A DNA stretch of 64,000 bases from positions 1 through 64,000 of the forward strand of contig JAFECJ010000022.1 in assembly GCA_018242205.1 (NCBI GenBank). The letters are read 5' to 3'. Source of the DNA: Pseudomonadota bacterium. GTDB lineage: Bacteria; Pseudomonadota; Alphaproteobacteria; Rhizobiales; Xanthobacteraceae. The notes beneath the pieces are model-generated. The model ran no database searches, was not told where the DNA came from, and saw only the letters and a program-made list of their open reading frames with translations. The position numbers and the translations under genes are program-made. Positions 44,564-55,771 of the stretch are shown piece after piece; position 1 is the stretch's first letter, and every line of letters starts with the position of its first letter.

Positions 44564-47500
44564 ATGATCTCCAAATTCTTCATCGAGCGTCCGGTTCTCG
44601 CCAACGTCATCGCCATCCTGATGATCGTGATCGGCGCGGTGGCGCTCTTGAAATTGCCGGTGGCGCAATATCCGGACGTGGTGCCGCCGACCGTGTCGGT
44701 GACGACGCGTTACCCGGGCGCCAGCGCCCGGACGGTGATCGAGACCGTGGCGCTGCCGATCGAGCAGCAGGTCAACGGCGTCGACGGCATGATCTACATG
44801 CAGTCCTACGCCGCCTCCGACGGCTCCTATAACCTCACCGTCACCTTCAAGATCGGTACCGATCTGAATTTCGCGCAGGTGCTGGTGCAAAATCGCGTCT
44901 CTACCGCGCTCGCCTCGCTGCCGACCGCCGTGCAGTCCCAGGGCGTCGTGGTGCAGAAGAAGTCGACCTCGATCCTGCAGATCGTGACGCTGACCTCGAC
45001 CGATCCGAAGCAGGACAGCCTGTTCCTGTCGAACTACGCCACCATCAGCCTGAAGGACGAGATCGCGCGGCTGCCGGGCGTCGGCAATGTCAGCGTGTTC
45101 GGCGCCGGCCAATACGCCATGCGCATCTGGCTCGATCCCCTGAAGATGAAGGCGCGCGGTCTCAACGTCAGCGACGTCGTCAACGCGTTGCAGTCACAGA
45201 ACAGCCAGGTTACCGCCGGCCAGATTGGCGCGCCGCCCGGGCCGGACACGGTGCCGTTCCAGTACACGCTCAATGTCGTCGGCCGCTTGAACGACACCAG
45301 CGAATTCTCCGACGTCATCGTCAAGACCGGGCCGACTGGCCAGATCACGCGCATCAGCGACATTGGCCGGGTCGAACTCGGCGGCCAGACCTACGGCCAG
45401 ATCTTCAAGCTCGACAACAAGGCCGCGGCCGGCATCGCCGTGTTCCTGTCGCCCGGCGCCAACGCGCTCGACGTCGCCGGCGAGGTCAAGGCGCGCATGA
45501 CCGATCTCGCCAAAACCTTCCCACAAGGTTTGCAATACGACATTCCGTTCGACACGACAGTCTTTGTGAAGGCGTCGATCGACGAAGTCTACAAGACGTT
45601 GATCGAAGCGGCGGTGCTGGTGCTGATCGTCATCCTGGTGTTCCTGCAGGACTGGCGCGCCATGCTGGTGCCGGCGACCACGGTGCCTGTGACCATCATC
45701 GGCGCCTTCGCCGCGATGGCGGCGATGGGCTTCACCGTGAACTTCGCCACTCTGTTTGCCATCGTGCTGGCGATCGGTATCGTGGTCGACGACGCCATCA
45801 TCGTGGTGGAAGGCGCGGCGCATAACATCGATCACGGCATGAACGGCCACGACGCCTCGATCGAGGCGATGCGGCTGCTGCTCGGGCCGATCATCGGCAT
45901 CACGCTCGTCCTGTTGTCGGTGTTCCTGCCGGCGGCGTTCCTGCCCGGCCTGACCGGGCAGATGTACGCGCAATTCGCGCTGGTGATCGCTGCGACCGCG
46001 CTGATTTCGGCGATCAACGCCGTGACGCTGAAACCGACGCAATGCGCGCTGTGGCTGCGGCCGACCGTCCCGATGGAAAAGCGCAACGTCTTCTATCGCG
46101 GCTTCAACAAGGTCTATCAGAAGTGCGAGAACGGCTATGCCGCATTGATGCGGCATCTGGTCGGCCGGTCCGCCGCGGTGATGGTCTTCGCGCTGGCCAC
46201 GATCGGCGTCACTCTGTTCGGCTTCTCGCGCATCCCGACCGGCTTCATCCCGATCGAGGACCAGGGCTACATGCTGGCGATGGTGCAGTTGCCGGACGGC
46301 GCCTCGCTGCCGCGCACGCAGGCGGTTCTGGACAAGGTCAACGAGATCGCGCACCGCAATCCGGGCGTCGACAAGGTCGTAACCATTGCCGGCATGTCGG
46401 CGCTCGACAACAACTCGACGCTGTCATCGTCCGGTGTCGCCTACATCATCCTCAAGGACTGGGCCGTCCGCGGCAAGAAGCTCGGCCTGTTGCCGATGTA
46501 TCAGGCGCTCAACCGCGATCTGTCGACGATCGAGGAGGCGACGGTGCGCGTTCTGCCGCCGCCGCCGATCCAGGGCATCGGCAACGCCGCCGGCTCGACG
46601 GCGCAGATCGAATTGCGCGACAACAGCACCGATTACGTCAAGCTGCAGAGCATCACCGACACTCTGATGGCCAACGCGACGTCGCAGTCGATCATCCAGA
46701 CGGCGATCTCGTCGTTCCGCGCCAGCGTGCCGCAATATCTCGTCGACGTCGATCGCGTGAAGGCGCAGGCCGTCGGCGTCTCGGTCGATCAGGTGTTCTC
46801 GGCGCTCGGCGGCTATCTCGGCTCGGCCTATGTCAACCAGTTCACGCGCTTCGGCCGCACCTTCCAGGTGCTGGTGCAGGCGGATTCGCAATTCCGGCTG
46901 CGCACCGAGGACCTCGCCAACATCTCGGTGCGCAACAATGCCGGCAGCATGATCCCGCTGTCGACGCTGATCGACATCAAGCCGATGAGCGGGCCGTCGC
47001 TGATCAGCCTCTACAATCTCTATCCGTCGGCGACGGTGATCACGCTGCCGGCGCGCGGCCACTCGACCGGCGAGATCATGGGACTGATGGATCAGATCGC
47101 CGGCCGGACGTTCCCGCCGAACACGGTCATGGAATGGACCGGCATGTCGTACCAGGAGAAGCTGGTCGGCAATCAGATGTACTACGTCTTCGCCATGGCA
47201 CTGCTGCTCGTCTATCTGGTGCTCGCCGGCCAATACGAGAGCTGGTACCGGCCGCTCGCCGTCATCCTCGCGGTGCCGATCTCGCTGATCGGCCCGGTGG
47301 TGACGCTGATGGCGCTCGGCATCGAGAACAACCTCTATACCCAGATCGGCATCGTGCTGTTGATCGCGCTGTCGGCGAAGAACGCGATTCTCATCGTCGA
47401 GTTCGCCGGCGAACTGCGCGACAACGGCAAGAACCTGACCGAGGCGGCGGTGGAGGCGGCGCGCGCCCGTTTCCGGCCGATTCTCATGACGTCGTTCGCC

Positions 47501-47707
47501 TTCATCCTCGGCGTGCTGCCGCTGGTGCTGGCGACCGGTGCCGGCGCCAATGCACGGGCCTCGATCGGCATTACCGTGTTCACCGGCATGCTGGCCTCGA
47601 CCTGCCTGGCGGTGCTGTTCGTGCCGTCCTTCTTCGTCGTCGTTCGCGGCTTCGAGGAGTGGATGAAGCGCGGCAAGGCCGTCCCGCATCCGGTCCCGGC
47701 GGAATAA
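44564..47707 (+). CDS. RND multidrug efflux permease (HAE1 family)
   Basis: 1047 residues, full AcrB/MexB length. MISKFFIERPVLANVIAILMIVIGAVAL starts TM1; the proton relay is intact, with the D-D pair in IVVDDAIIVVEGA (TM4) and the lysine in LSAKNAILIVEFA (TM10). The porter domains carry YPGASARTVIETVALPIEQQVNG. It exports hydrophobic drugs or metabolites with the adaptor upstream. The pair is inserted between pal and cpoB. The ATG at 44564 is set by the conserved N-terminus. Confidence 0.95.
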   Translation: MISKFFIERPVLANVIAILMIVIGAVALLKLPVAQYPDVVPPTVSVTTRYPGASARTVIETVALPIEQQVNGVDGMIYMQSYAASDGSYNLTVTFKIGTDLNFAQVLVQNRVSTALASLPTAVQSQGVVVQKKSTSILQIVTLTSTDPKQDSLFLSNYATISLKDEIARLPGVGNVSVFGAGQYAMRIWLDPLKMKARGLNVSDVVNALQSQNSQVTAGQIGAPPGPDTVPFQYTLNVVGRLNDTSEFSDVIVKTGPTGQITRISDIGRVELGGQTYGQIFKLDNKAAAGIAVFLSPGANALDVAGEVKARMTDLAKTFPQGLQYDIPFDTTVFVKASIDEVYKTLIEAAVLVLIVILVFLQDWRAMLVPATTVPVTIIGAFAAMAAMGFTVNFATLFAIVLAIGIVVDDAIIVVEGAAHNIDHGMNGHDASIEAMRLLLGPIIGITLVLLSVFLPAAFLPGLTGQMYAQFALVIAATALISAINAVTLKPTQCALWLRPTVPMEKRNVFYRGFNKVYQKCENGYAALMRHLVGRSAAVMVFALATIGVTLFGFSRIPTGFIPIEDQGYMLAMVQLPDGASLPRTQAVLDKVNEIAHRNPGVDKVVTIAGMSALDNNSTLSSSGVAYIILKDWAVRGKKLGLLPMYQALNRDLSTIEEATVRVLPPPPIQGIGNAAGSTAQIELRDNSTDYVKLQSITDTLMANATSQSIIQTAISSFRASVPQYLVDVDRVKAQAVGVSVDQVFSALGGYLGSAYVNQFTRFGRTFQVLVQADSQFRLRTEDLANISVRNNAGSMIPLSTLIDIKPMSGPSLISLYNLYPSATVITLPARGHSTGEIMGLMDQIAGRTFPPNTVMEWTGMSYQEKLVGNQMYYVFAMALLLVYLVLAGQYESWYRPLAVILAVPISLIGPVVTLMALGIENNLYTQIGIVLLIALSAKNAILIVEFAGELRDNGKNLTEAAVEAARARFRPILMTSFAFILGVLPLVLATGAGANARASIGITVFTGMLASTCLAVLFVPSFFVVVRGFEEWMKRGKAVPHPVPAE

Positions 47708-47825
47708 GGCCGCGCCGGGCCACAATCTGGTCGCACTCAAAAGGCTATGCTAGGGGGACGGCCCTGATCCGCCCGGCCCGTCATTATGGGCCATGTTACC
47801 GGCCGCTTGGCCGTCGAATGAGCCG

Positions 47826-49001
47826 ATGAAACAAAACACTCCGAACAAACCCGCCTCGCTGACGGCAGGCACGCTGTTCCGCTTTACGCTCGCGATCGCC
47901 GTGGTCGCCGTACTGGTGCTGACGGCGGTCTATTCCGCCCACGCGCAGGAACGCGGCGGCAATTTCCTCGATAACCTGTTCAACCGTGGCGACAGCCAGC
48001 AGCAGCAAGGCGGCGGCGACGCCGGCCAGGGGCAGGGCGCCCCGCCCGACCTCGTCTCGCGCATGGACCGCATCGAAAATGCGCTGCGCCAGCTCACCGG
48101 CACCGTCGAACAGTTGCAGTACCGTAATCAGCAGCTTGAGCAGCAGGTGCGAGCGCTGCAGGGCGGTGCCGCCGTGAATGGCGCCATGCCGCCGTCGGTG
48201 GTGCCGAACAACCAGAACCCGATCGTGCCGCCCGGCCAGCAGCCGGTGGTTCGCCCCGGCGTTCCCGGCGCGCTGCAGCCGTCGACACCGGGGCAGCCGG
48301 GCAAGCGCTCCGATGCGTTCGACCCGTCGCGCAATCCGAGCGCACCCGGTGCGCCGCGGACACTCGGCTCGATCGATGAAGGTACGCCCCAGGTCGCCGC
48401 CGATGCGCCGGTCGGCGCCCCGAACGGCCGCGCCGCCGGCGCGCCGCTCGATCTGCAGACCTTGTCCGGCACGCAGCCGCCACCTGCTTCGCCCGTCGTC
48501 GACGCCGGCCCGGCCTCCGGACAGGTCGCCAGCACCAATCCGGCGGTCGGCGTGCCGGCCGCGTCGTCGAACCCGCCGCGCAACGTCACCGGGCAGCTCG
48601 CGACCTTGCCGCCGACGGCCAAGCCACAGGACGAATACGATCTCGCTTACGGCTACGTGCTGCACAAGGATTACGGCCTCGCCGAACAGGCGTTCCGCGA
48701 CTTCCTGCGCAAATATCCGAACGAGGCGCTGGTGCCCGACGCGCAATACTGGCTCGGCGAGAGCCTGTATCAGCGCCAGCGTTATCGCGACGCGGCCGAG
48801 TCCTTCCTCGCGGTGTCGACCAAGCACGAAAGATCCGGCAAGGCGCCGAACGCCCTGCTGCGGCTCGGTCAGTCGCTGGCGGCGCTGAAGCAGAAGGAAG
48901 CGGCCTGCGCGACCCTCAACGAGGTCAGCCGCAAATATCCGAAGGCGCCCGCCAATGTGAGGCGCGGCGTCGAGCAGGAAATCAAGCGCGTCCACTGCTA
49001 G
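47826..49001 (+). CDS. cpoB: cell division coordinator CpoB (YbgF)
   Basis: 391 residues. A membrane/signal segment (FTLAIAVVAVLVLTAVYSAHA, about 20-40) is followed by a trimerising coiled coil (SRMDRIENALRQLTGTVEQLQYRNQQLEQQVRAL, about 78-112), a very long Pro/Gly-rich linker (about 115-270), and C-terminal tetratricopeptide repeats (EYDLAYGYVLHKDYGLAEQAFRDFLRKYPNEALVPDAQYWLGESLYQRQRYRDAAESF). CpoB links Tol to peptidoglycan synthesis. The linker is longer than in E. coli. Confidence 0.92.
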   Translation: MKQNTPNKPASLTAGTLFRFTLAIAVVAVLVLTAVYSAHAQERGGNFLDNLFNRGDSQQQQGGGDAGQGQGAPPDLVSRMDRIENALRQLTGTVEQLQYRNQQLEQQVRALQGGAAVNGAMPPSVVPNNQNPIVPPGQQPVVRPGVPGALQPSTPGQPGKRSDAFDPSRNPSAPGAPRTLGSIDEGTPQVAADAPVGAPNGRAAGAPLDLQTLSGTQPPPASPVVDAGPASGQVASTNPAVGVPAASSNPPRNVTGQLATLPPTAKPQDEYDLAYGYVLHKDYGLAEQAFRDFLRKYPNEALVPDAQYWLGESLYQRQRYRDAAESFLAVSTKHERSGKAPNALLRLGQSLAALKQKEAACATLNEVSRKYPKAPANVRRGVEQEIKRVHC

Positions 49002-49100
49002 AGCGTTTTCGCGCGCAGCGGGCACCGGCGCGTGTGACGAAAACACGACAAGCAAGAGCCAGAGCCCGGCATTGATTTTATCAGAGCCGGAAAAGCTCTA
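49002..49100. repeat. short palindromic repeat (AGAGCGTTTTCG type)
   Basis: Starting one base past the cpoB stop, AGAGCGTTTTCG and CGAAAACACG, then AGAGCC...AGAGCCGGAAAAGCTCTAG, match the common Rhizobiales post-stop repeat in degenerate form. Confidence 0.6.
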
Positions 49101-49139
49101 GACTGCCGCCGAACACCTCGACGAAGGTTTCGGACGTTC

Positions 49140-50237
49140 ATGCCGCGCGACGCCGTCACGGCCCTTACAGCATCGGAAGCCAAGGCGCTGTTTGCCGACC
49201 TCGCATCGGCGGATGCACTCGTGCTCGCCGTGTCCGGCGGACCGGATTCGACGGCGCTCATGTGGCTGGCCGCGCGCTGGCGCCAGGCGCTGAAGAAAGG
49301 CCCGGAGCTCGTCGCCGTTACCGTCGACCACGGCCTGCGCGCTGCATCGAAACGCGAAGCCCGCGACGTCGCCGGGCTCGCCAAAGAGCTCGGCATCGCT
49401 CACCGCATCTTGCGATGGAGCGGCGTCAAGCCGAAGACCGGCCTGCCGCAGGCGGCGCGCGAAGCGCGTTACCGCCTGCTTGCACAGGCGGCGGGCAAGG
49501 CCGGTGCATCCCACGTCCTCACCGCGCATACCCGCGACGACCAGGCCGAGACGGTGGTGATGCGCATGAGCCGCGGCAGCGGCCTGAGCGGGCTGGCGGC
49601 GATGCAGCGGGTCTCGCCATTGCCGGGGGAAGCCGGTGGCGCGCCGTTTCTCGTCCGTCCGTTGCTCGAGGTTCCCAAGACGCGGCTGATCGCCACGCTC
49701 GAAGCCGCCGCGATCGGTTTCGCCGACGATCCGACCAACCGCGACGCCGCCTTCACCCGGGCACGGCTGCGCGGATTGATGCCGCGTTTGGCGGCAGAGG
49801 GGCTCGACGCGGCGCGGCTGGCGCTGCTCGCCCGGCGGCTGGCGCGCGCCGACGCGGCGCTCGAGGCGGCTGTTGACGTCGTCTGGCGGGGCCTGGCCGG
49901 CGCTGGCCAGCGCCCGCCGTTGGTGTTCGAGACCGCCGATCTCGTCCGAATTCCCGGCGAAATCCGGCTGCGGCTGATCGGCCGGGCCATCGATGCCGTC
50001 GGCAGCGAGGGCCCGGTCGAATTGGGCAAGCTGGAAGCTCTGGTGGCGGGGCTTGCCGAAGCCCTCGGCAGCGGTATCCGCTGGCGCCGCAGCCTGGCCG
50101 GTGCCCTGGTAACGCTCCACCGCGACAAGGTGTCCGTCGAAACCGCCCCGCCGCGGCGTACTGGGCATGGCAGAGGCCGCCGAAATGCCTTAACCAAGGG
50201 GCGACCGAAGCGCGCGAGAGCGGCAAAATCGCGCTAG
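49140..50237 (+). CDS. tilS: tRNA(Ile)-lysidine synthase
   Basis: 365 residues. The PP-loop ATP motif is SGGPDS at 32-37; VTVDHGLRAASKREARDVAGLAKELGI, TAHTRDDQAETVVMRMSRGSGLSGLAAM and the RPLLEVPKTRLIATLE segment are typical. It adds lysine to C34 of tRNA-Ile(CAU) so that it reads AUA. It is shorter than the E. coli enzyme (about 430) and seems to lack the last C-terminal domain, as other alphaproteobacterial forms do. Standing between cpoB and ftsH is the usual order. Confidence 0.92.
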   Translation: MPRDAVTALTASEAKALFADLASADALVLAVSGGPDSTALMWLAARWRQALKKGPELVAVTVDHGLRAASKREARDVAGLAKELGIAHRILRWSGVKPKTGLPQAAREARYRLLAQAAGKAGASHVLTAHTRDDQAETVVMRMSRGSGLSGLAAMQRVSPLPGEAGGAPFLVRPLLEVPKTRLIATLEAAAIGFADDPTNRDAAFTRARLRGLMPRLAAEGLDAARLALLARRLARADAALEAAVDVVWRGLAGAGQRPPLVFETADLVRIPGEIRLRLIGRAIDAVGSEGPVELGKLEALVAGLAEALGSGIRWRRSLAGALVTLHRDKVSVETAPPRRTGHGRGRRNALTKGRPKRARAAKSR

Positions 50238-50379
50238 GATATGTGAGAATCGAGCCCTTTCCATGCGGGGACAGGGTGCCTACATTGCCTTAGAAGCGTG
50301 TCGGGGAGGGTCATCCCGCCGTTTCGTGTAACCGACAAGTCGCGCCGCCTCGAGTCTTGCGCGCGGGTAGGAACGTCCG

Positions 50380-52302
<1,923 letters not shown>

Positions 52303-52326
52303 AGGCCTCTTCGAATAAATTTAGCG

Positions 52327-52357
52327 ATGGCCGGGGTTTCCCCGGCCATTTGCTTTT
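52327..52357 (+). terminator. rho-independent terminator after ftsH
   Basis: ATGGCCGGGG pairs perfectly with CCCCGGCCAT around TTT, followed by TTGCTTTTG. It ends the tol-pal-ftsH block. Confidence 0.85.
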
Positions 52358-52441
52358 GTGGAGAAGACGGGCTCCGCATAACCGTCGGTCGCAAATGACA
52401 CTTCACGGCCGGTGGCGGCTGCGATAGCGCTGGTCGCGACA

Positions 52442-53158
52442 ATGACCTCGCCCCCGACCGCTTCCGATCATGCGCGCTGGACCTTTGCCGCCTTCCGGCA
52501 TGGCGCCATCGATATCCTGCCGTTTGTGCCCGGGCTGGCCGGTTTCGCCATGGCCTACGGCACCGTCGCTGCGCGCAAGGGCATGACCTTGTTCGAGACG
52601 CTGCTGATGAGCGGCACCATCTTCGCCGGCGTGGTGCAGATGGTGGTGCTCGACAGTTGGCCGGAGACGCTGACCGCCGGCGCCATCGTCGGCATCGTCG
52701 CGCTGACGGCGCTGGTCAATGCGCGCTACATCATGATCGGCGCGACGTTGCGGCCGCTGCTCGGCGGCCAGCAACCGGGCCGGGTTTATCCCGCGCTGTT
52801 CTTTCTGGTCGAGCCGCCCTGGCTGATGTCATTGCGTTACTATTCCAATGGCGGCCGCGATCCCGCTTATCTGCTCGGCGGCGGGATGACCTTGTATGTC
52901 GTCTGGGTGACGACGGCCATCCCGGGCTTTCTCGCCGGCGCCGCGGTCGGCAATCCGAAGGCCTTCGGCATCGACCTCATCGTCCCGGCGTTCTTCGTCG
53001 CCATGACGGTGTCGCTGTGGCGCGGGCCGCGCCGTTCCTGGGGCCTGGTCGTTGGCGCGCTGGTCGCGGCGCTGACCGAATATCTGTTTGGCGGCCTCTG
53101 GTATCTCATCGTCGGCGCGGTGGCCGGATGCATCGCCGGGGTGTTCAACGATGATTGA
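52442..53158 (+). CDS. azlC: AzlC-family branched-chain amino acid exporter, large subunit
   Basis: 238 residues, about seven to eight membrane helices. AFRHGAIDILPFVPGLAGFAMAYGTVAARKGM, SGTIFAGVVQMVVLD and LVNARYIMIGATLRPLL are AzlC markers. AzlC and AzlD together export branched-chain amino acids or analogues (YgaZH in E. coli). It overlaps azlD by eight bases. ATG at 52442 is preferred over a GTG 30 bases upstream by family length; neither has a good ribosome binding site. Confidence 0.88.
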   Translation: MTSPPTASDHARWTFAAFRHGAIDILPFVPGLAGFAMAYGTVAARKGMTLFETLLMSGTIFAGVVQMVVLDSWPETLTAGAIVGIVALTALVNARYIMIGATLRPLLGGQQPGRVYPALFFLVEPPWLMSLRYYSNGGRDPAYLLGGGMTLYVVWVTTAIPGFLAGAAVGNPKAFGIDLIVPAFFVAMTVSLWRGPRRSWGLVVGALVAALTEYLFGGLWYLIVGAVAGCIAGVFNDD

Positions 53159-53462
53159 GAAGGACGCCTTCGGCTTCTTCGTCACCCTCGGCCTGATGGC
53201 GATCGTCGTCTATGTCACGCGGATCGCAGGCTACTGGCTGATCGGACGGCTGGTGATCGGACCGCGGCTGCGCCGCATGCTCGATGCGCTGCCCGGCGCG
53301 ATCATCGCCGCGACGGTGGCGCCGGCATTGGTACAGGGCGGATTGCGCGCCGCTCTGGCCATGGCCGCGACGGCGGGCGTCATGATCGTGATCCGCAAGG
53401 ACTTCTTCGCCGTGCTGGCCGGCGTGGCGGTCGCGGCGGCGGCCTTCGCCTGGGGGCTGTGA
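53151..53462 (+). CDS. azlD: AzlD-family branched-chain amino acid exporter, small subunit
   Basis: 103 residues, four membrane helices (FFVTLGLMAIVVYVTRIAGYWLIG, RRMLDALPGAIIAATVAPALVQGGL and two more to the C-terminus), the AzlD pattern. It is translationally coupled to azlC by overlap. Confidence 0.88.
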   Translation: MIEKDAFGFFVTLGLMAIVVYVTRIAGYWLIGRLVIGPRLRRMLDALPGAIIAATVAPALVQGGLRAALAMAATAGVMIVIRKDFFAVLAGVAVAAAAFAWGL

Positions 53463-53494
53463 CAGCACCGCAGGCCGCGTAAGATGCGCGCATC

Positions 53495-54088
53495 ATGCCG
53501 TTGCAAAACCGCGTCACGCCATTCGGCGAACTCACCGCACTCTCCGCCCGGGGCACCTTGTTCGGCAACCGCGGCGGCAGGTTTCACCGTGACGATCGCA
53601 CATTGGGGCGGCGCCGCTGGGCGTCGCGCCAGTGGATCTGTTGTGTTCTCGATTTCAAGGGGCGGCAGCGCGACGTCTGGGGCCGCTTCTATACCGAGCT
53701 GTTCTTTCTTGATGAAGTGACGGCCTTCGCCGCCGGACATCGGCCGTGTTTCGAGTGCCGGCGCAAGGATGCCGAACGGTTCGCCCGATTGTTTCCGCGC
53801 GTGCACCGGGCGCCTTTGATGGATGACATCCTGCATGCCGAGCGGCTCGACGGCCGGGCGAAGCGTCTGCACCGCCGGGTGCTGGATGAACTGCCCGACG
53901 GCGCCATGATCGCGCGCGCCGGCGCGGCCTTCGCCGTGCGCGGCCCGCATCTGCTGCGCTGGACAACGGCCGGATACGACGCGGCGGAGCCGCGGCCGCG
54001 CGGCATCGACGCCGAGGTGCTGACGCCGCCGTCGATCGTCAAGGTGCTGGCGCAGGGCTACGCGCCGCAATGGCATCCGAGCGCGTGA
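53495..54088 (+). CDS. conserved-looking protein of unknown function
   Basis: 197 residues, rich in Arg. It has a probable metal-binding element GHRPCFECRRKDAERFARL (CxxC, about residues 84-102) and a mid-chain RRRWASRQWICCVLDFKGRQRDVWG. There is no membrane segment or signal. The arrangement is reminiscent of Ada-type metal-binding or nucleic-acid proteins, but I do not assign it. It stands after azlD and is convergent with a DMT exporter gene. Confidence 0.65.
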   Translation: MPLQNRVTPFGELTALSARGTLFGNRGGRFHRDDRTLGRRRWASRQWICCVLDFKGRQRDVWGRFYTELFFLDEVTAFAAGHRPCFECRRKDAERFARLFPRVHRAPLMDDILHAERLDGRAKRLHRRVLDELPDGAMIARAGAAFAVRGPHLLRWTTAGYDAAEPRPRGIDAEVLTPPSIVKVLAQGYAPQWHPSA

Positions 54089-54091
54089 GGC

Positions 54092-54973
54092 TCAGCCGGC
54101 CTGACGCGCGAAGGATGAAATGAGCCCGGTCACCAGCGCGCAGCCGAGGATGATGGTGCCGGCACCGCCGATCTGGATCAGCGACAGCGGCTCGTGCAGC
54201 ACCAGCGCGCCGACCAGCACCGCGACCACCGTGACCGCGAATTCGACGCTGATCGCCTTGGTGGCGCCGATGGTCGAGACCAGCCGGAAATACAGCACGT
54301 AAGTGGTGGCGCTCATCAGCGCGCCGAGGATGAGGAGATAAAGGTAGTCGACCGGCTGCGGCGTGCCTGGCACCGGGACCAGCGCCAGCAGCGGCAGCGT
54401 GAAGATGCCGCCGGCGAGGAACGCGCCTGCCGTCGTGTCCCACGAACTGACGTTCTTGAGGCGGTAGCTGGCATAGCAACTGCCGAACGCCGCGCAGAGG
54501 CAGGCCGCGATGGTCGAAGCGCAGCCGAGCGCGAAGGAGGCCGTGAACGGCACCGCCGGAAAGCCGACCAGCACCACGATACCGAAGAAGCCGAGCGCCA
54601 GGCCTAGCAGGTGGCGGTTAGTCAACTTTTCGATGCCCCACAGCCGCGCGATCAGCATCGAGAACAGCGGAATGGTGGCGACCAGAATTGCCGACATCGC
54701 GGTGCCGATCAGCGGCATGGCGAAACACAGGCCGACGAGCTGGCCGGCGACGGTGGTGGCGCCGACCACGGCGAAGGCCTTCCAGCCGCTGGCGAGGTTC
54801 AGGCGCCGCCCGGTCACGGCGGCCACCGCAATCAAGGTCGCGGCGGCGATGAAGCAGCGGAACGTCACTGCGCCGACCCAGCCGAAAGTCTCGACCGCGC
54901 GCAGCATGACGAGAAACGACAGGCCCCAGACCACCGCCAGGAAGACGTAGGACGCGCTGTCTTTGCTTGTCAT
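54092..54973 (-). CDS. EamA/DMT-family transporter
   Basis: 293 residues with ten predicted helices in two EamA halves (VFLAVVWGLSFLVMLRAVETFGWVGAVTFRCF and LYLLILGALMSATTYVLYFRLVSTIGATKAISVEFAVTVVAVLVGALVLHEPLSLIQIGGAGTIILGCALV). The family exports amino acids, nucleobases or similar metabolites. It is upstream-adjacent to an RraA-like gene on the same strand (18-base gap), so the two may be co-expressed. Confidence 0.9.
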   Translation of the reverse strand: MTSKDSASYVFLAVVWGLSFLVMLRAVETFGWVGAVTFRCFIAAATLIAVAAVTGRRLNLASGWKAFAVVGATTVAGQLVGLCFAMPLIGTAMSAILVATIPLFSMLIARLWGIEKLTNRHLLGLALGFFGIVVLVGFPAVPFTASFALGCASTIAACLCAAFGSCYASYRLKNVSSWDTTAGAFLAGGIFTLPLLALVPVPGTPQPVDYLYLLILGALMSATTYVLYFRLVSTIGATKAISVEFAVTVVAVLVGALVLHEPLSLIQIGGAGTIILGCALVTGLISSFARQAG

Positions 54974-54991
54974 GAAAAGTCCGGGAAGGGC

Positions 54992-55678
54992 TCAGCCCTT
55001 CATCGCCGCCTTGATGGCCGCGAGCCCGGCGCCGGATTTTGCCGCGTTGATGATCTTGGCTTCCTTGGCGCTGAGGCCGGGCAGGGCCTCCTGCATGGCG
55101 TCGATGATCTCGATCGGTACGACAACGGCGCCGTGCTGGTCGGCGTGAATGAGATCGTTGGAACGCACCGCCATGCCGTGGATGTTCACCGGCACGCCGT
55201 AATCGACGACATGCACGAAAGCATGCGACGGCGCGATCGACCCGGCCAGCATCTGGAAACCTTCGGGGATCATCGGAATGTCGCGCACCGAACCGTTGGT
55301 GATGGTGCCGAGGCAGCCGAGCGCCTTGTGCACGTTCGATTGCACCTCACCCCAGAACGCGCCGTAGCCGACGATGTCGTCGAGGTCCTGGATCACGGCG
55401 ATGCCGGGCTGCGGCGCGGCAGCGACGTAATCGAGGTAATCGAGGCGCTTGGCCATGTAGCCCGCTTCGCCGAGTGGGACCCGGTCCTGCGCGCGCATGG
55501 TTACGGTCTTGGCGAAACCGACCATCGGCGGCAGATCGGGGAACGGGCAGTGCAGGTGGCGTACGGTGTAGCCGAAGCCGCGCCGCTCCGGTGCGACGAT
55601 CTCGATGAGATTACACACGGTCGGCGTGTCGATCGAGATGAGAAAGTCGCGTTGCGCCTGAGACAATGTGGCTGACAT
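54992..55678 (-). CDS. RraA-like / HMG-CHA aldolase family protein
   Basis: 228 residues. GVQ-type core: VIQDLDDIVGYGAFWGEVQSNVHKALGCLGTITNGSVRDIPMI and VRSNDLIHADQHGAVVVPIEI, including the R-D pair that binds metal and substrate in 4-hydroxy-4-methyl-2-oxoglutarate aldolases. Members are either aldolases/decarboxylases or RNase E regulators. A residue shift (VGYGAFWGEV for the usual GAVLGE) leaves the reaction uncertain. It is followed by the DMT exporter. Confidence 0.85.
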   Translation of the reverse strand: MSATLSQAQRDFLISIDTPTVCNLIEIVAPERRGFGYTVRHLHCPFPDLPPMVGFAKTVTMRAQDRVPLGEAGYMAKRLDYLDYVAAAPQPGIAVIQDLDDIVGYGAFWGEVQSNVHKALGCLGTITNGSVRDIPMIPEGFQMLAGSIAPSHAFVHVVDYGVPVNIHGMAVRSNDLIHADQHGAVVVPIEIIDAMQEALPGLSAKEAKIINAAKSGAGLAAIKAAMKG

Positions 55679-55771
55679 GGGAACTGCCGATGATGAGCTG
55701 CCGCTGATGACGCGGCCCCGCCGCGGACGGCAGACGCTAGCGGGACGGTTGGGCCGGGGTCAATCGCGATA

